From assembly GCA_025463925.1 (NCBI GenBank), contig JAODBK010000044.1, forward strand, positions 1-33,779: a stretch of 33,779 nucleotides of DNA, written 5' to 3'. Positions within the stretch are counted from its first letter, which is position 1. Every line of letters starts with the position of its first letter. This document shows positions 6,730 to 15,500 of this stretch, in pieces. This DNA comes from Acidimicrobiales bacterium (GTDB lineage Bacteria > Actinomycetota > Acidimicrobiia > Acidimicrobiales > AC-14). Under the pieces are notes generated by a model. The model saw nothing but the letters and a program-made list of their open reading frames with translations. It was not told the origin of the DNA and did not search any database. The position numbers were made by a program, and so were the translations under genes.

Positions 6730-8661
6730 TCAGCGGACCACGTAGTCCGCCGGTTCGAGGGCGAGCGTCATCTCCCAGTACTGATCGAGCGGCCACGGCG
6801 AGAGTGTGTAGACCTTGCCGGCCGGGTTCTTGTAATGGCTGTGCCTGATGGACGGGTGGGCCCACACGAGCTGGCTGATCTCCCGCTGGTGCCGCTCGGC
6901 ATAGTCGTCGTGCACGTCGCGGCGCACCTCGATGCTCCGCGCTCCCGACGCCAGCACGGTGTGGATGGCCGCCATGGCGTGGCTCGTCTGGAACTCGGAG
7001 TGGAAGAACAGGCTGGCGCTGTGGGCCAGGTTCGTGCCGGGTCCGTAGAGGCAGAACAGGTTCGGGAAGTTGGGGACGGTGACGCCGAGATAGGCGGTGG
7101 GCTCGTCGCCCCATTGGTCGCGCAACGAGATCCCGTTGCGGCCGGTGACCTCCATCGGGGCGAGGAAGTCGTTGTGCTTGAACCCGGTGGCGTAGCAGAT
7201 GACGTCGGCCCGGCGATGGGTGCCGTCGACGGTGACGACGCCGTCGGGGACGATCCGGTCGATCCCCGTGCGCACGAGCTCGACGTTCGGCTGGCACAGG
7301 CATTGGAGCCACGAGCCGTCGTCCTGGAGGATCCGCTTCCCCATCGCCGGATAGTCCGGCATGCACTTGTCGATCAGGTCCGGCCGATCGCGCAGACCCG
7401 CCATGATCCACGCCTTCAGCAGATCGCCCCGGCGGGCATTGGTCTCGTTGACCGCGACGGTGTTGCCCGCGAAGCCCGGATCGAAGCGGTACTGCTCGGT
7501 GCCGGCGGCGATGCCGGGATAGGTCATGAGGAACCGGAACCACCGCGCGTAGAAGGGCAGGTGGCGCAGCGCCCAGCGGTCCCCCGGTGGCACCGTCGTG
7601 CGATAGACGGGGTTCGGGAACATCCACTGAGCGGTTCGTTGGTAAATCGTCAGCTGCTCGACGTCGCCGGCGATCGTCGGAGCGATCTGGAAGCCGCTGG
7701 CGCCGGCGCCGATCAGCGCGAACCGTGAACCGGCGACATCGAGGTCGTCCGGCCACCGCGACGAGTGGAACGAGGGCCCGGAGTAGGTGTCCATCCCCGG
7801 GATGTCCGGCAGCTTCGGCAGGTTCAGCGAGCCGACCGCACTCACGACGAAACGGGCGTCGAGCACGTCGGCCGTGCCGTCGGGACCCTTGACGTCGACG
7901 CGCCAGGACGCGCTCGACTCGTCCCACGTGATGGCGGTGACCGTCGTCCCGAACCGGCAGTGGGGCCGAAGCCGGTACTTCTCGAGAACGGTCGCGAAGT
8001 AGTCGCGCAGCTCCGGCTGTCGGCAGTAGTACTCGCTCCAGTGGTCGGCCGGCTCGAACGAGTAGCAGTACTGGTGGCTGCCGACGTCGACCCGAGCGCC
8101 GGGATACCGGTTCTCCCACCAGGTGCCGCCGGGACCGTCGTTCTTGTCGAGGATCACGAACGGGAGTCCGGCCTGTGAGAGCCGGATGCCGGCGAGGATG
8201 CCGGATTCACCGCAGCCGATGACCACCACTGGCGAGGCCGCCCTCACCTCGTCCGGCACGTCGTCGGCCCATCGGACGGCCCGGCTGTCCTCGCCGTCGA
8301 ATTGCATGTCCTCGAACAGCATCGGCACGATCCGCCCTTCGAGCGGCTTGCGCGCCATGAAGGACATCATCGCCAGCAACACCTCGCTCGCCAGTGGGTG
8401 CGGTTCGCAGCCGTGGTCGCGATAGGCGGCGATCACCGCGAGCGCCCGCCGCCGGATGTCGGCCTGCTCGGCCGCGGACAGGCCGCACTGGTAGTCGGTT
8501 GCCGATGCCAGCTCGGGCAGCTTGGGCCGGACGATCCACGACGGGTCGCCGCTCATGTGGACGAGCGAGCAGAGGAGGGCGGGCACGTTCATGTCCTCGA
8601 GCGCGACCGCGATCGCCTCGTCGTCGTCGCCGAACGGCACGCCGGCGTGCGGGTTCCTCAC
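6730..8661 (-). CDS. Flavin-containing Baeyer-Villiger-type monooxygenase (4-hydroxyacetophenone monooxygenase-like)
   Basis: These enzymes use FAD, NADPH and O2 to insert oxygen into ketones, making esters or lactones. The 643-residue length matches the HAPMO subgroup (about 640), which has a roughly 140-residue N-terminal extension. That extension is present here before the FAD-binding motif VIGCGESG (about residues 147-154). DKNDGPGGTWWENRYPGAR follows, as in Baeyer-Villiger enzymes. The fingerprint FxGxxxHxxxWP appears as YSGPSFHSSRWP, with Tyr for the first Phe. The NADPH motif is GAGASGFQ. The start is GTG 8661, with GGGAGGT about 13 nt upstream. It is convergent with the phosphoesterase. 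The natural substrate is unknown, and neighbours do not suggest one. Confidence 0.9.
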   Translation of the reverse strand: MRNPHAGVPFGDDDEAIAVALEDMNVPALLCSLVHMSGDPSWIVRPKLPELASATDYQCGLSAAEQADIRRRALAVIAAYRDHGCEPHPLASEVLLAMMSFMARKPLEGRIVPMLFEDMQFDGEDSRAVRWADDVPDEVRAASPVVVIGCGESGILAGIRLSQAGLPFVILDKNDGPGGTWWENRYPGARVDVGSHQYCYSFEPADHWSEYYCRQPELRDYFATVLEKYRLRPHCRFGTTVTAITWDESSASWRVDVKGPDGTADVLDARFVVSAVGSLNLPKLPDIPGMDTYSGPSFHSSRWPDDLDVAGSRFALIGAGASGFQIAPTIAGDVEQLTIYQRTAQWMFPNPVYRTTVPPGDRWALRHLPFYARWFRFLMTYPGIAAGTEQYRFDPGFAGNTVAVNETNARRGDLLKAWIMAGLRDRPDLIDKCMPDYPAMGKRILQDDGSWLQCLCQPNVELVRTGIDRIVPDGVVTVDGTHRRADVICYATGFKHNDFLAPMEVTGRNGISLRDQWGDEPTAYLGVTVPNFPNLFCLYGPGTNLAHSASLFFHSEFQTSHAMAAIHTVLASGARSIEVRRDVHDDYAERHQREISQLVWAHPSIRHSHYKNPAGKVYTLSPWPLDQYWEMTLALEPADYVVR

Positions 8662-8683
8662 GCTCTGGTTCTACCTCCCGGAG

Positions 8684-8700
8684 CCGGCCCGTGTGGCCGG
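8684..8700 (-). terminator. Short hairpin after the GGDEF gene
   Basis: CCGGCC-CGTGT-GGCCGG forms a perfect 6-bp stem with a 5-nt loop, 22 nt past the GGDEF-protein stop on the minus strand and upstream of the monooxygenase start. No T-tract follows. In DNA this GC-rich, such a hairpin can arise by chance. Confidence 0.3.
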
Positions 8701-8721
8701 TGTGGGGAGGCGAGAACCGAA

Positions 8722-9510
8722 TCAGTCGGCGGTGGCGACTTCGACGTGGCTGGTGCCGTTGGTGCGGGCCTGGTCCAGCGCCCGCTGCGCGCGGGTGAGG
8801 ACCTCGCCGGCGTCGAGCGCATGCGACGGGTAGGCCGCGACCGCGGCCGAGAAGCGCAGCAGCGACCCGCCCTTGCGCAGCATGGCCATGCGCAGCCGCT
8901 CGGCGGCCCACACGCCGCCGGCCTCGGGGGTGTCCTCGAGGATGACCGCGAAGCGCGCGGCGCCGATGCGGCACGCGGTGTCGGAGTCGCGCAGCGTCTC
9001 CCGCACCGTTTGCGCGAACGACGACACCGCCTCCTCCCGGTACGAGTCGCCGACGCCGTCGCCGTCGAGACTGATCAGCAGCAGCGCGACCGGCTGCAAC
9101 TGCCGCCGGGCGGCCGCGATGCGGTGGTCCAACGCGACCTGGAAGTAGCGATCGTCGAGCAACCCGGTCTCGCGGTCGAGCAGCGGCGGGTGCTCCATGG
9201 CCTGCTGGGCTTCGTGGCGGGCCTCGAGCTGGCGGGCCGCGATCATCTTGGCGAAGCGGCTGGCCGCCTCGACCGCCTCGCGGCTGGCTTCGACGGCGTC
9301 ACGCAGTTGCACGACCTCGGCGGCCAACGCGTGGGCGGCGTCATCCTGGCGGCGCAGGCGGTCGGCCATGGCGGCGGTGGCGCTCCCGGCCAGGGCGGCC
9401 CCGGCGGCGGCGCCGATGGCCAACGTCGGCGATCCGGAGGCTGCTGCCGCGGCGCCCAGCGCGACTCCCGCGGCGGCGGGGACGATGCCGAGGAGGAGGC
9501 GACGATCCAT
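8722..9510 (-). CDS. Membrane-anchored degenerate GGDEF-domain protein
   Basis: The 262-residue protein has an N-terminal hydrophobic Ala/Gly-rich region (about residues 3-48, probably two membrane spans), a helical, probably coiled-coil segment (about 50-110), then a diguanylate-cyclase-like fold beginning DRETGLLDDRYF. The catalytic GGDEF motif reads GAARF, and the usual inhibitory RxxD site upstream is not obvious, so it is probably not an active cyclase. It may bind nucleotide or act as a structural partner. I took ATG 9510 (MDRRLLLG); GTG 9519 or TTG 9546 would add 3 or 12 residues, and no start has a good ribosome-binding site. It lies 66 bp downstream of ecm on the same strand. Confidence 0.8.
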   Translation of the reverse strand: MDRRLLLGIVPAAAGVALGAAAAASGSPTLAIGAAAGAALAGSATAAMADRLRRQDDAAHALAAEVVQLRDAVEASREAVEAASRFAKMIAARQLEARHEAQQAMEHPPLLDRETGLLDDRYFQVALDHRIAAARRQLQPVALLLISLDGDGVGDSYREEAVSSFAQTVRETLRDSDTACRIGAARFAVILEDTPEAGGVWAAERLRMAMLRKGGSLLRFSAAVAAYPSHALDAGEVLTRAQRALDQARTNGTSHVEVATAD

Positions 9511-9576
9511 CCCCAGCACGATCGGTCGCCGGGCCGCGAGAATCAAGGGCCGGGTGGACTTTTCATCGCCTGCGAA

Positions 9577-11514
9577 CTACCCGCTTCGGTGCGATTCGGC
9601 CAACCGGGAGATGTCTTCCATCATCCGGGTGAACTCGAAGTCCTTCGGCGTGTAGACCGCGGCCACGCCGAGGCTCGCCAACTTCGCCTGGTCGTCGGCC
9701 GGGATGATGCCCCCGACGACGACCGGCGCGTCGACGCCGGCGTCGCGCAGCAACCGGACGACCTCGGGCACGAGCTCCAGGTGGCTGCCCGACAGGATCG
9801 AGATCCCGACGACGTCGACGTCCTCGTCGCGGGCGGCGGCTGCGATCTGCTCAGGGGTCAGCCGGATGCCCTGGTAGACGACCTCCATCCCGGCGTCGCG
9901 GGCCGCGACCGCGACCTGCTCGGCGCCGTTGGAGTGCCCGTCGAGCCCGGGCTTGGCGACGAGGAGGCGCGGTGGCCCTCCGGCCATCGCCCGGTTGCGC
10001 GCCGCCAGCTCGGCGAGCGGCCCGACTCGCCCGGCCGCGACGCCGACGCCGGTCGGGGCCCGATACTCGCCGAACACCTCGCGCAGCGCGCCGGCCCACT
10101 CGCCGGTCGTGCCGCCGGCGTGGGCCAGCGCGATCGTGGCCGGCATCACGTTCTCGCTCGACTCGGCGACCCGCCGGAGCTCGTCGAGCGCGGCCGTCAC
10201 CGCCGCGGCATCTCGCGACGCGCGCCACGCGGCCACGTCGTCGCGCATGTCGCTCTCGACCGCGGGATCGACCTTGAGGATCGTCTCCTCGCCGGCCAGC
10301 GGGGACTCCGCCGTCTCGGTGAATCGGTTCACGCCGACAACCGTCAGCTCGCCGGACTCGATGCGGCGCGTGCGCTCCGTCTGGCTGCGGACCAGTCGTC
10401 CCTTGATCTCGTCGATGGCCTCGAACGCGCCACCCAGCTCGAGCACCTCGTCGAGCTCCGCGGTGGCGGCGTCGGCGAGCTCGGCCGTCTTGGCGGCGAC
10501 GACCGGCGACCCGTCGAGGATGTCGCCGTACTCGAGGAGGTCGGTCTCGAACGCCAGCACCTGCTGGATCCGCAGCGACCATTGCTGGTCCCACGGGCGG
10601 GGCAGGCCGAGGGCCTCGTTCCACGCCGGCAGCTGGATGGCCCGGGCGCGGGCGCCCTTCGAGAGGGTCACGCCGAGCGCTTCGAGGACGATGCGCTGGA
10701 CGTTGTTCTCGGGCTGGGCCTCGGTGAGACCGAGCGAGTTCACCTGGACGCCGTAACGGAACCGGCGCAGCTTCGGGTCGGACACGCCGTAGCGGTCACG
10801 CGTGATCCGGTCCCACAGTTCGGTGAAGGCGCGCATCTTGCACGTCTCCTCGACGAACCGGATGCCGGCGTTGCAGAAGAACGAGATGCGGCCGACGACC
10901 TCGTCGAAGTCGGCCGCGTCGACCTGGCCCGACTCGCGCACTGCGTCGAGCACGCCGATCGCGGTCGCCAGCGCGTATGCCAACTCCTGGACTGGAGTCG
11001 CGCCCGCTTCCTGCAGGTGGTACGAGCAGACGTTGATCGGGTTCCACTTCGGGACGTGGCGCACCGTGTGGGCGACCATGTCGACGATCAGCCGGCGGCT
11101 CGGACCGGGCGGGAAGATGTAGGTGCCGCGGCTCAGGTACTCCTTGACGATGTCGTTCTGCGTGGTGCCGGCGAGCAGGCGCGGATCGACACCCTCGTCC
11201 TCGGCGTTGGCGATGTACAGGCCGAGCAACCAGGCCGCGGTCGCGTTGATCGTCATCGACGTGTTCATGTCGGCGACGGGGATGCCGTCCATCAGCTGCT
11301 GCATGTGACCGAGGTGGACGACGGGGACGCCGACCTTGCCGACCTCGCCACGCGCCTGCGGCGCGTCGGGGTCGTAGCCGATCTGCGTCGGCAGGTCGAA
11401 GGCGATCGACAGCCCGGTCTGGCCCTTGGCCAGGTTGGTGCGGTACAGCGCGTTCGATGCCCGGGCCGACGAGTGGCCCGAGTAGGTGCGCATCACCCAG
11501 GGCTTGTCAGCCAT
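9577..11514 (-). CDS. ecm: Ethylmalonyl-CoA mutase, B12-dependent (MeaA type)
   Basis: Ecm rearranges (2R)-ethylmalonyl-CoA to methylsuccinyl-CoA with adenosylcobalamin, the step after Ccr and the epimerase. The 645-residue single chain has the mutase barrel first and the B12 domain last. The N-terminal block RTYSGHSSARASNALYRTNL, followed by GLSIAFDLPTQIGYDPD, is the MeaA/Ecm form; methylmalonyl-CoA mutases have AGFST at this point. The cobalamin lower-ligand motif DxHxxG is DGHSNG, followed by GISILSGSH. Isobutyryl-CoA mutase is an alternative, but there the B12 domain is a separate protein. ATG 11514 gives MADKPWVMRTYSG. A -10-like TACTCT lies 9 nt upstream, so the leader would be only a few bases. 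Confidence 0.93.
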   Translation of the reverse strand: MADKPWVMRTYSGHSSARASNALYRTNLAKGQTGLSIAFDLPTQIGYDPDAPQARGEVGKVGVPVVHLGHMQQLMDGIPVADMNTSMTINATAAWLLGLYIANAEDEGVDPRLLAGTTQNDIVKEYLSRGTYIFPPGPSRRLIVDMVAHTVRHVPKWNPINVCSYHLQEAGATPVQELAYALATAIGVLDAVRESGQVDAADFDEVVGRISFFCNAGIRFVEETCKMRAFTELWDRITRDRYGVSDPKLRRFRYGVQVNSLGLTEAQPENNVQRIVLEALGVTLSKGARARAIQLPAWNEALGLPRPWDQQWSLRIQQVLAFETDLLEYGDILDGSPVVAAKTAELADAATAELDEVLELGGAFEAIDEIKGRLVRSQTERTRRIESGELTVVGVNRFTETAESPLAGEETILKVDPAVESDMRDDVAAWRASRDAAAVTAALDELRRVAESSENVMPATIALAHAGGTTGEWAGALREVFGEYRAPTGVGVAAGRVGPLAELAARNRAMAGGPPRLLVAKPGLDGHSNGAEQVAVAARDAGMEVVYQGIRLTPEQIAAAARDEDVDVVGISILSGSHLELVPEVVRLLRDAGVDAPVVVGGIIPADDQAKLASLGVAAVYTPKDFEFTRMMEDISRLAESHRSG

Positions 11515-11523
11515 GCCCACTCA

Positions 11524-11529
11524 AGAGTA
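11524..11529 (-). promoter_or_regulatory. Candidate -10 box of ecm
   Basis: The minus strand reads TACTCT, a TANNNT match, ending 9 nt before the ecm ATG. Transcription about 7 nt downstream of the box would leave a leader of 2-3 nt. The 40-bp gap to hbd means hbd and ecm could also share a transcript. Confidence 0.35.
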
Positions 11530-11554
11530 GAGGCGGTTCCGCACCTGCCCGAGA

Positions 11555-12409
11555 TCAGCGGTGGTAGTCGTAGAAGCCCTTGCCGGACTTCCGGCCGAGC
11601 AGCTCGGCGGTCACCATGCGGCGCAGTCGCGGCACGGGCGAGTAGTTCGGGTCGCGGTACTCGTCGTAGAGCGCGTCGAGGATCGCCAGCGAGGTGTCCA
11701 GCCCGACGAGGTCGAGCAGCGCGAACGGGCCCATCGGGAACCCGCAGCCGCCCTTCATCGCCTCGTCGATGTCCTCCTTGGACGCGACGCCGAGCTCGAG
11801 CAACCGCACCGCGTTGTTGAGGTACGGGAAGAGCAGCGCGTTGACGATGAAGCCGGCCTGATCCTTGACGATCACGGGGGTCTTGCCGCACGCCTCGGCG
11901 AACGACCGCACCTCGCCGACGACGTCGTCGCTCACCGTCAAGGGCCGCACGATCTCGACCAGGCTCATCACCGTCGCCGGGTTGAAGAAGTGGACACCGC
12001 ACACCTTCTCCGGCCGGCCGGTCTCCATCGCCAGCTCGATCACCGGCAGCGTCGAGGTGTTGGTGGCGAGGATCGTGTGCTCGCCGCAGATCCGGTCGAG
12101 CTCGTTGAACAGGTGCTTCTTGGCGGCGAGGTCCTCGACGATCGATTCGATGACGAGGTCGCACTCGGCCAGCTCGGCGATGTCCGACGTCGCGCTGACG
12201 CGCGACAAGGTCGTCTGGCGGTCCTCCTCGGAGACCTTGCCCTTCTCGACCTGCTTGGCGAGCGACTTCTCCATGCCGGCGACCATGGCGTCGGCCGTCT
12301 CCTGTCGCCGCGACCGCAGCACCACCTCGAAGCCGTTGCGGGCCGCGCACTCGGCGATGCCCGAGCCCATGATCCCGGATCCGACGATCCCCAGTCGTTT
12401 GATGGCCAT
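11555..12409 (-). CDS. hbd: 3-hydroxybutyryl-CoA dehydrogenase
   Basis: This 284-residue enzyme, the usual length for the family, interconverts acetoacetyl-CoA and (S)-3-hydroxybutyryl-CoA with NAD(P)H. The N-terminal Rossmann motif is GIVGSGIMGSGIAE (G10, G12, G15). The catalytic histidine is in VHFFNPATVMSLVEIV, and the C-terminal helical domain has GFPMGPFALLDLVGLD and ends GKGFYDYHR. ATG 12409 gives MAIKRLGIVG, right at the Rossmann fold; starts further upstream only add unrelated residues. It sits upstream of ecm in the same direction and supplies the step between thiolase and crotonase in the route to Ccr. A PaaH/FadB2-type role is possible. The candidate operator at 12421 overlaps its promoter. 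Confidence 0.95.
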   Translation of the reverse strand: MAIKRLGIVGSGIMGSGIAECAARNGFEVVLRSRRQETADAMVAGMEKSLAKQVEKGKVSEEDRQTTLSRVSATSDIAELAECDLVIESIVEDLAAKKHLFNELDRICGEHTILATNTSTLPVIELAMETGRPEKVCGVHFFNPATVMSLVEIVRPLTVSDDVVGEVRSFAEACGKTPVIVKDQAGFIVNALLFPYLNNAVRLLELGVASKEDIDEAMKGGCGFPMGPFALLDLVGLDTSLAILDALYDEYRDPNYSPVPRLRRMVTAELLGRKSGKGFYDYHR

Positions 12410-12417
12410 GGGCCGAC

Positions 12418-12434
12418 AGGTTACCGGCGGGTAG
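12418..12434 (-). promoter_or_regulatory. hbd promoter with ccr-like palindrome
   Basis: On the minus strand a -10-like TAACCT (12423-12418) ends 8 nt before the hbd ATG. It overlaps TTACCGGCGGGTAG (12421-12434, plus strand), which resembles the ccr element TTACCCGTGGGTAA. The likeness continues into the flank: 17 of 22 positions agree between 1229-1250 and 12421-12442. Shared control of hbd and ccr is inference. Confidence 0.45.
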
Positions 12435-12552
12435 CGTCCGCTCTCCAAGTCGGGCCACGCGCGCTGAGCGTTTGTCGCCGCGCAGGGTGAACGGCCATCA
12501 TGGGTCCCTGCGGCGGCGATGCGGCATCGAATCGCCTGGAGGGGTTGGGGAC

Positions 12553-15500
12553 ATGGGTGGGATGCGGCGGGATGGAGCGAGCGCACGGGCGGCCGGCGCC
12601 ATCGCGGTGATGGCCATGATTGCCGGATTCACCGTGGCAGCCTCGGCGGCCGACGTCAGCACGGTGTCCGTCGACGTCGCCCGCACCGGTTGGGACCAGG
12701 CGCAACCCAATCTGGCGCCGGCCACGGTCGGCTCGAGCTTCGGGCCGCTGTTCACCGCCCAGGTCGACGGGCAGGTCTACGCGCAACCGCTGGTGTCGGG
12801 CAACGTCGTCATCGCCGCGACCGAGAACGCCACCATGTACGGCCTCGACGCCACGACCGGCGCGGTGATCTGGCAGCGCCACGTCGGCAACGCGTTCCCC
12901 GCGTCGGCGGTGCCGTGCGGCGACTTGACCCCGCTCATCGGGTTCACGTCGACGCCGGTCATCGACGCCAACGGCTGGGTGTACACGGTCGGCAAGACCT
13001 ATGACGGCGTGGACCCGCACAGCGCGCGGTTCGCGATGTACGCGTTCAGCGTTGCCAACGGCGCCGCCAAGCCGGGTTGGCCGGTCGACGGCGTCTTCAT
13101 CGGTGGTGTCGCGTCGAACGATCCCACCTCCACGCTCGGCGCGTTCAACATCAACCAGCGCGCCGGCCTTTTGCTGATGAACGGCGTGGCGTACGCCGCG
13201 CTGGGCAGCAGCTGTGACGTGGACCCGTACCGCGGCTGGGTGGCCGGCGTGTCGACGTCCGCGGGCACGCTGAGCACCCTCTGGACCGACGAGGTCGGTG
13301 GCGGCACCAACCCGACGGCCGGCATCTGGATGTCCGGCGGTGGCATCGCGTCCGACGGATCGGGCCAGATGCTGCTGTCGAGCGGCAATGGCATCGCGCC
13401 GCCGGTCGGGCCTGGGACGTCGCCCCCGGCGACTCTCGGGAACAGCATCTTCCGCCTTGCGGTGCAGTCGAACGGGACGCTCAAGGCCACCGACTTCTTC
13501 ACGCCGTCCAACGTCGACGCGCTGAACCAGAACGACCTCGACCTCGGTTCGAGCGGTCCGTCCCTGCTGCCCGATTCGTTCGGCACGCCGTCGCATCCGC
13601 ACCTCATGGTGCAAGGCGGCAAGGAGGGCAAGGTCTACCTGATGGACCGCGACAAGCTCGGCGGCCGCGCCCAAGGTCCTGGCGGCACCGACGCCGTGCT
13701 CAGCGCCACCTCGTTCCCGACCGGGATGTGGGGCCACACCGCGACGTGGGGTGGCGACGGTGGCTGGGTGTACGGATCGATGTCGGGCGGCTCGCTGTTC
13801 GCAATGGCCCGTTCGGTCACCGCCGCCGGCGACCCGCAACTGGTCAAGACCGGGACGAGCGTCGACGCGCTCGGGTTCGGGTCGGGATCACCGGTCGTCA
13901 CGTCCAACGGCACCACGGCGGGCTCGGCGCTGGTGTGGGTCGTCCGGTCACCCGACGGCAGCGGCGTGGGCGCCGACCTGCGCGCCTACGACGCGGTGCC
14001 GGTCAACGGCACGCTCCAGTTGCGGTGGAAGTCACCGACCTTCAAGGCCACCAAGTTCACCGTGCCGGCCACGAGCAACGGTCGGGTCTTCGTCGGCACG
14101 CGCGACGGCACCGTGCTGGCATTCCGTTCGACCGCGCCGCCGCCGATGGCGGGCAACCCGGTGAGCTTCGCCAACACCAAGACCGGGCAGTCGCGTGTCG
14201 CCAACGCGGTGTTCACCGCCGGCGCCACGGTGACCGTCAACTCCCTGGCCATCTCCGGCGCGCCGTTCTCGATGGGCGCCGCCACCCCCGCGGTCCCGAC
14301 GACGTTGGCCGCCGGCAAAACCCTGACCATCCCGGTGACGTTCTCGCCGGCCAACGCGGGCAACTTCAGCGGCACGCTCACCGCCAACACCTCATCCGGG
14401 CCGTTCTCACTGACCCTCAGCGGCATCGGCACCACGACCGCGTTGTCCGTCGCACCCACGAGCGTCGACTTCGGCAACGTCCAAGTGGGTCGCACCGTGT
14501 CCGGTGGCATCACCATCTACAACGGCCGCGCCGGCGCGTTGACGATCTCGTCGGTGACGCCGCCGGCCGCGCCGTTCGGCGCCGCCAGCCTGCCGGCCGC
14601 CGGCACGAACGTTCCCGGCAAGTCGTCGCTGTCGGCCAGCGTGTCGTTCGCGCCCACTGCCGCCGGCACGTTCAACGGCAGCCTGGTGCTGAACGACAAC
14701 CTCGGCGAGACCATCACGGTGCCGTTGAAGGGCAACGGCGTGCCGCCGGGCCATCTCACCATCACGCCCACCACGGTGGACTTCGGCACCATCGCGACCG
14801 GCACCGCCAAGACGCTCACCTTCGATGTCGGCAACACCGGCGCCGGCCCCCTGGTGATCTCCAAGGCCAAGCCGCCGGCCGGCACCTTCAGCACCTCGAA
14901 CCCGCTGCCCGAGGGACTGACGATGGCACCGGGGTCGCACCGCTCGCAGACGGTGACGTTCGCGCCCACCACGCCGGGCGCGGCCTCGGCGACCTACGTG
15001 ATCACGGGTGACGACGGCCAGGGCCCGATCACCGTGAACCTGGTCGGGTCGGGCAGCGGCGGGCCGTCGATCGTTCCCGACCCGACTGCCGGCGGCTGGC
15101 AGCTGAACGGCGCGGCGTCGATCGTCGGCACCCAACTCCAGCTGACACCCGCGGTCAACAACGTCACCGGAACCGGCTTCTGGCCGACCTCGGTCGCGTC
15201 GTCGACGCTGACCGTCGGCTTCGACGCGACGATCGACACTGGCAGCGGCGCCGACGGCATGACGCTGGCGTTGATCGATCCCGCGCTGACTGCGAAGTTC
15301 ATCGGGTCCGGCTCGAACGGCATGGGGTACTCCGGCGCGACCGGCGTCGCGATCGCGCTCGACACCTTTGCCAATGCCGGCGACCCCAACGGCAACTTCA
15401 TCGGGATCGCGCAGACCGGTGACAACCTCGGCCTCCATTACCTCGCCACGGCCACCAACGTGCCCGGCCTCCAGAACGCGACCCACCACCTGACGGTCAC

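Noticed and set aside
8668-8673. TAGAAC on the minus strand, 6 nt before the monooxygenase GTG, as a leaderless -10 box
   Set aside because: The essential final T of TANNNT is C, and a GGGAGGT ribosome-binding site lies about 13 nt upstream of the GTG, which argues against a leaderless start.
8302-11820. A plus-strand open frame of over 1100 codons antisense to the monooxygenase, GGDEF and ecm genes
   Set aside because: No recognisable domain; low-complexity Arg/Gly/Asp/Val translation, while the minus strand carries clear conserved genes across the same span.
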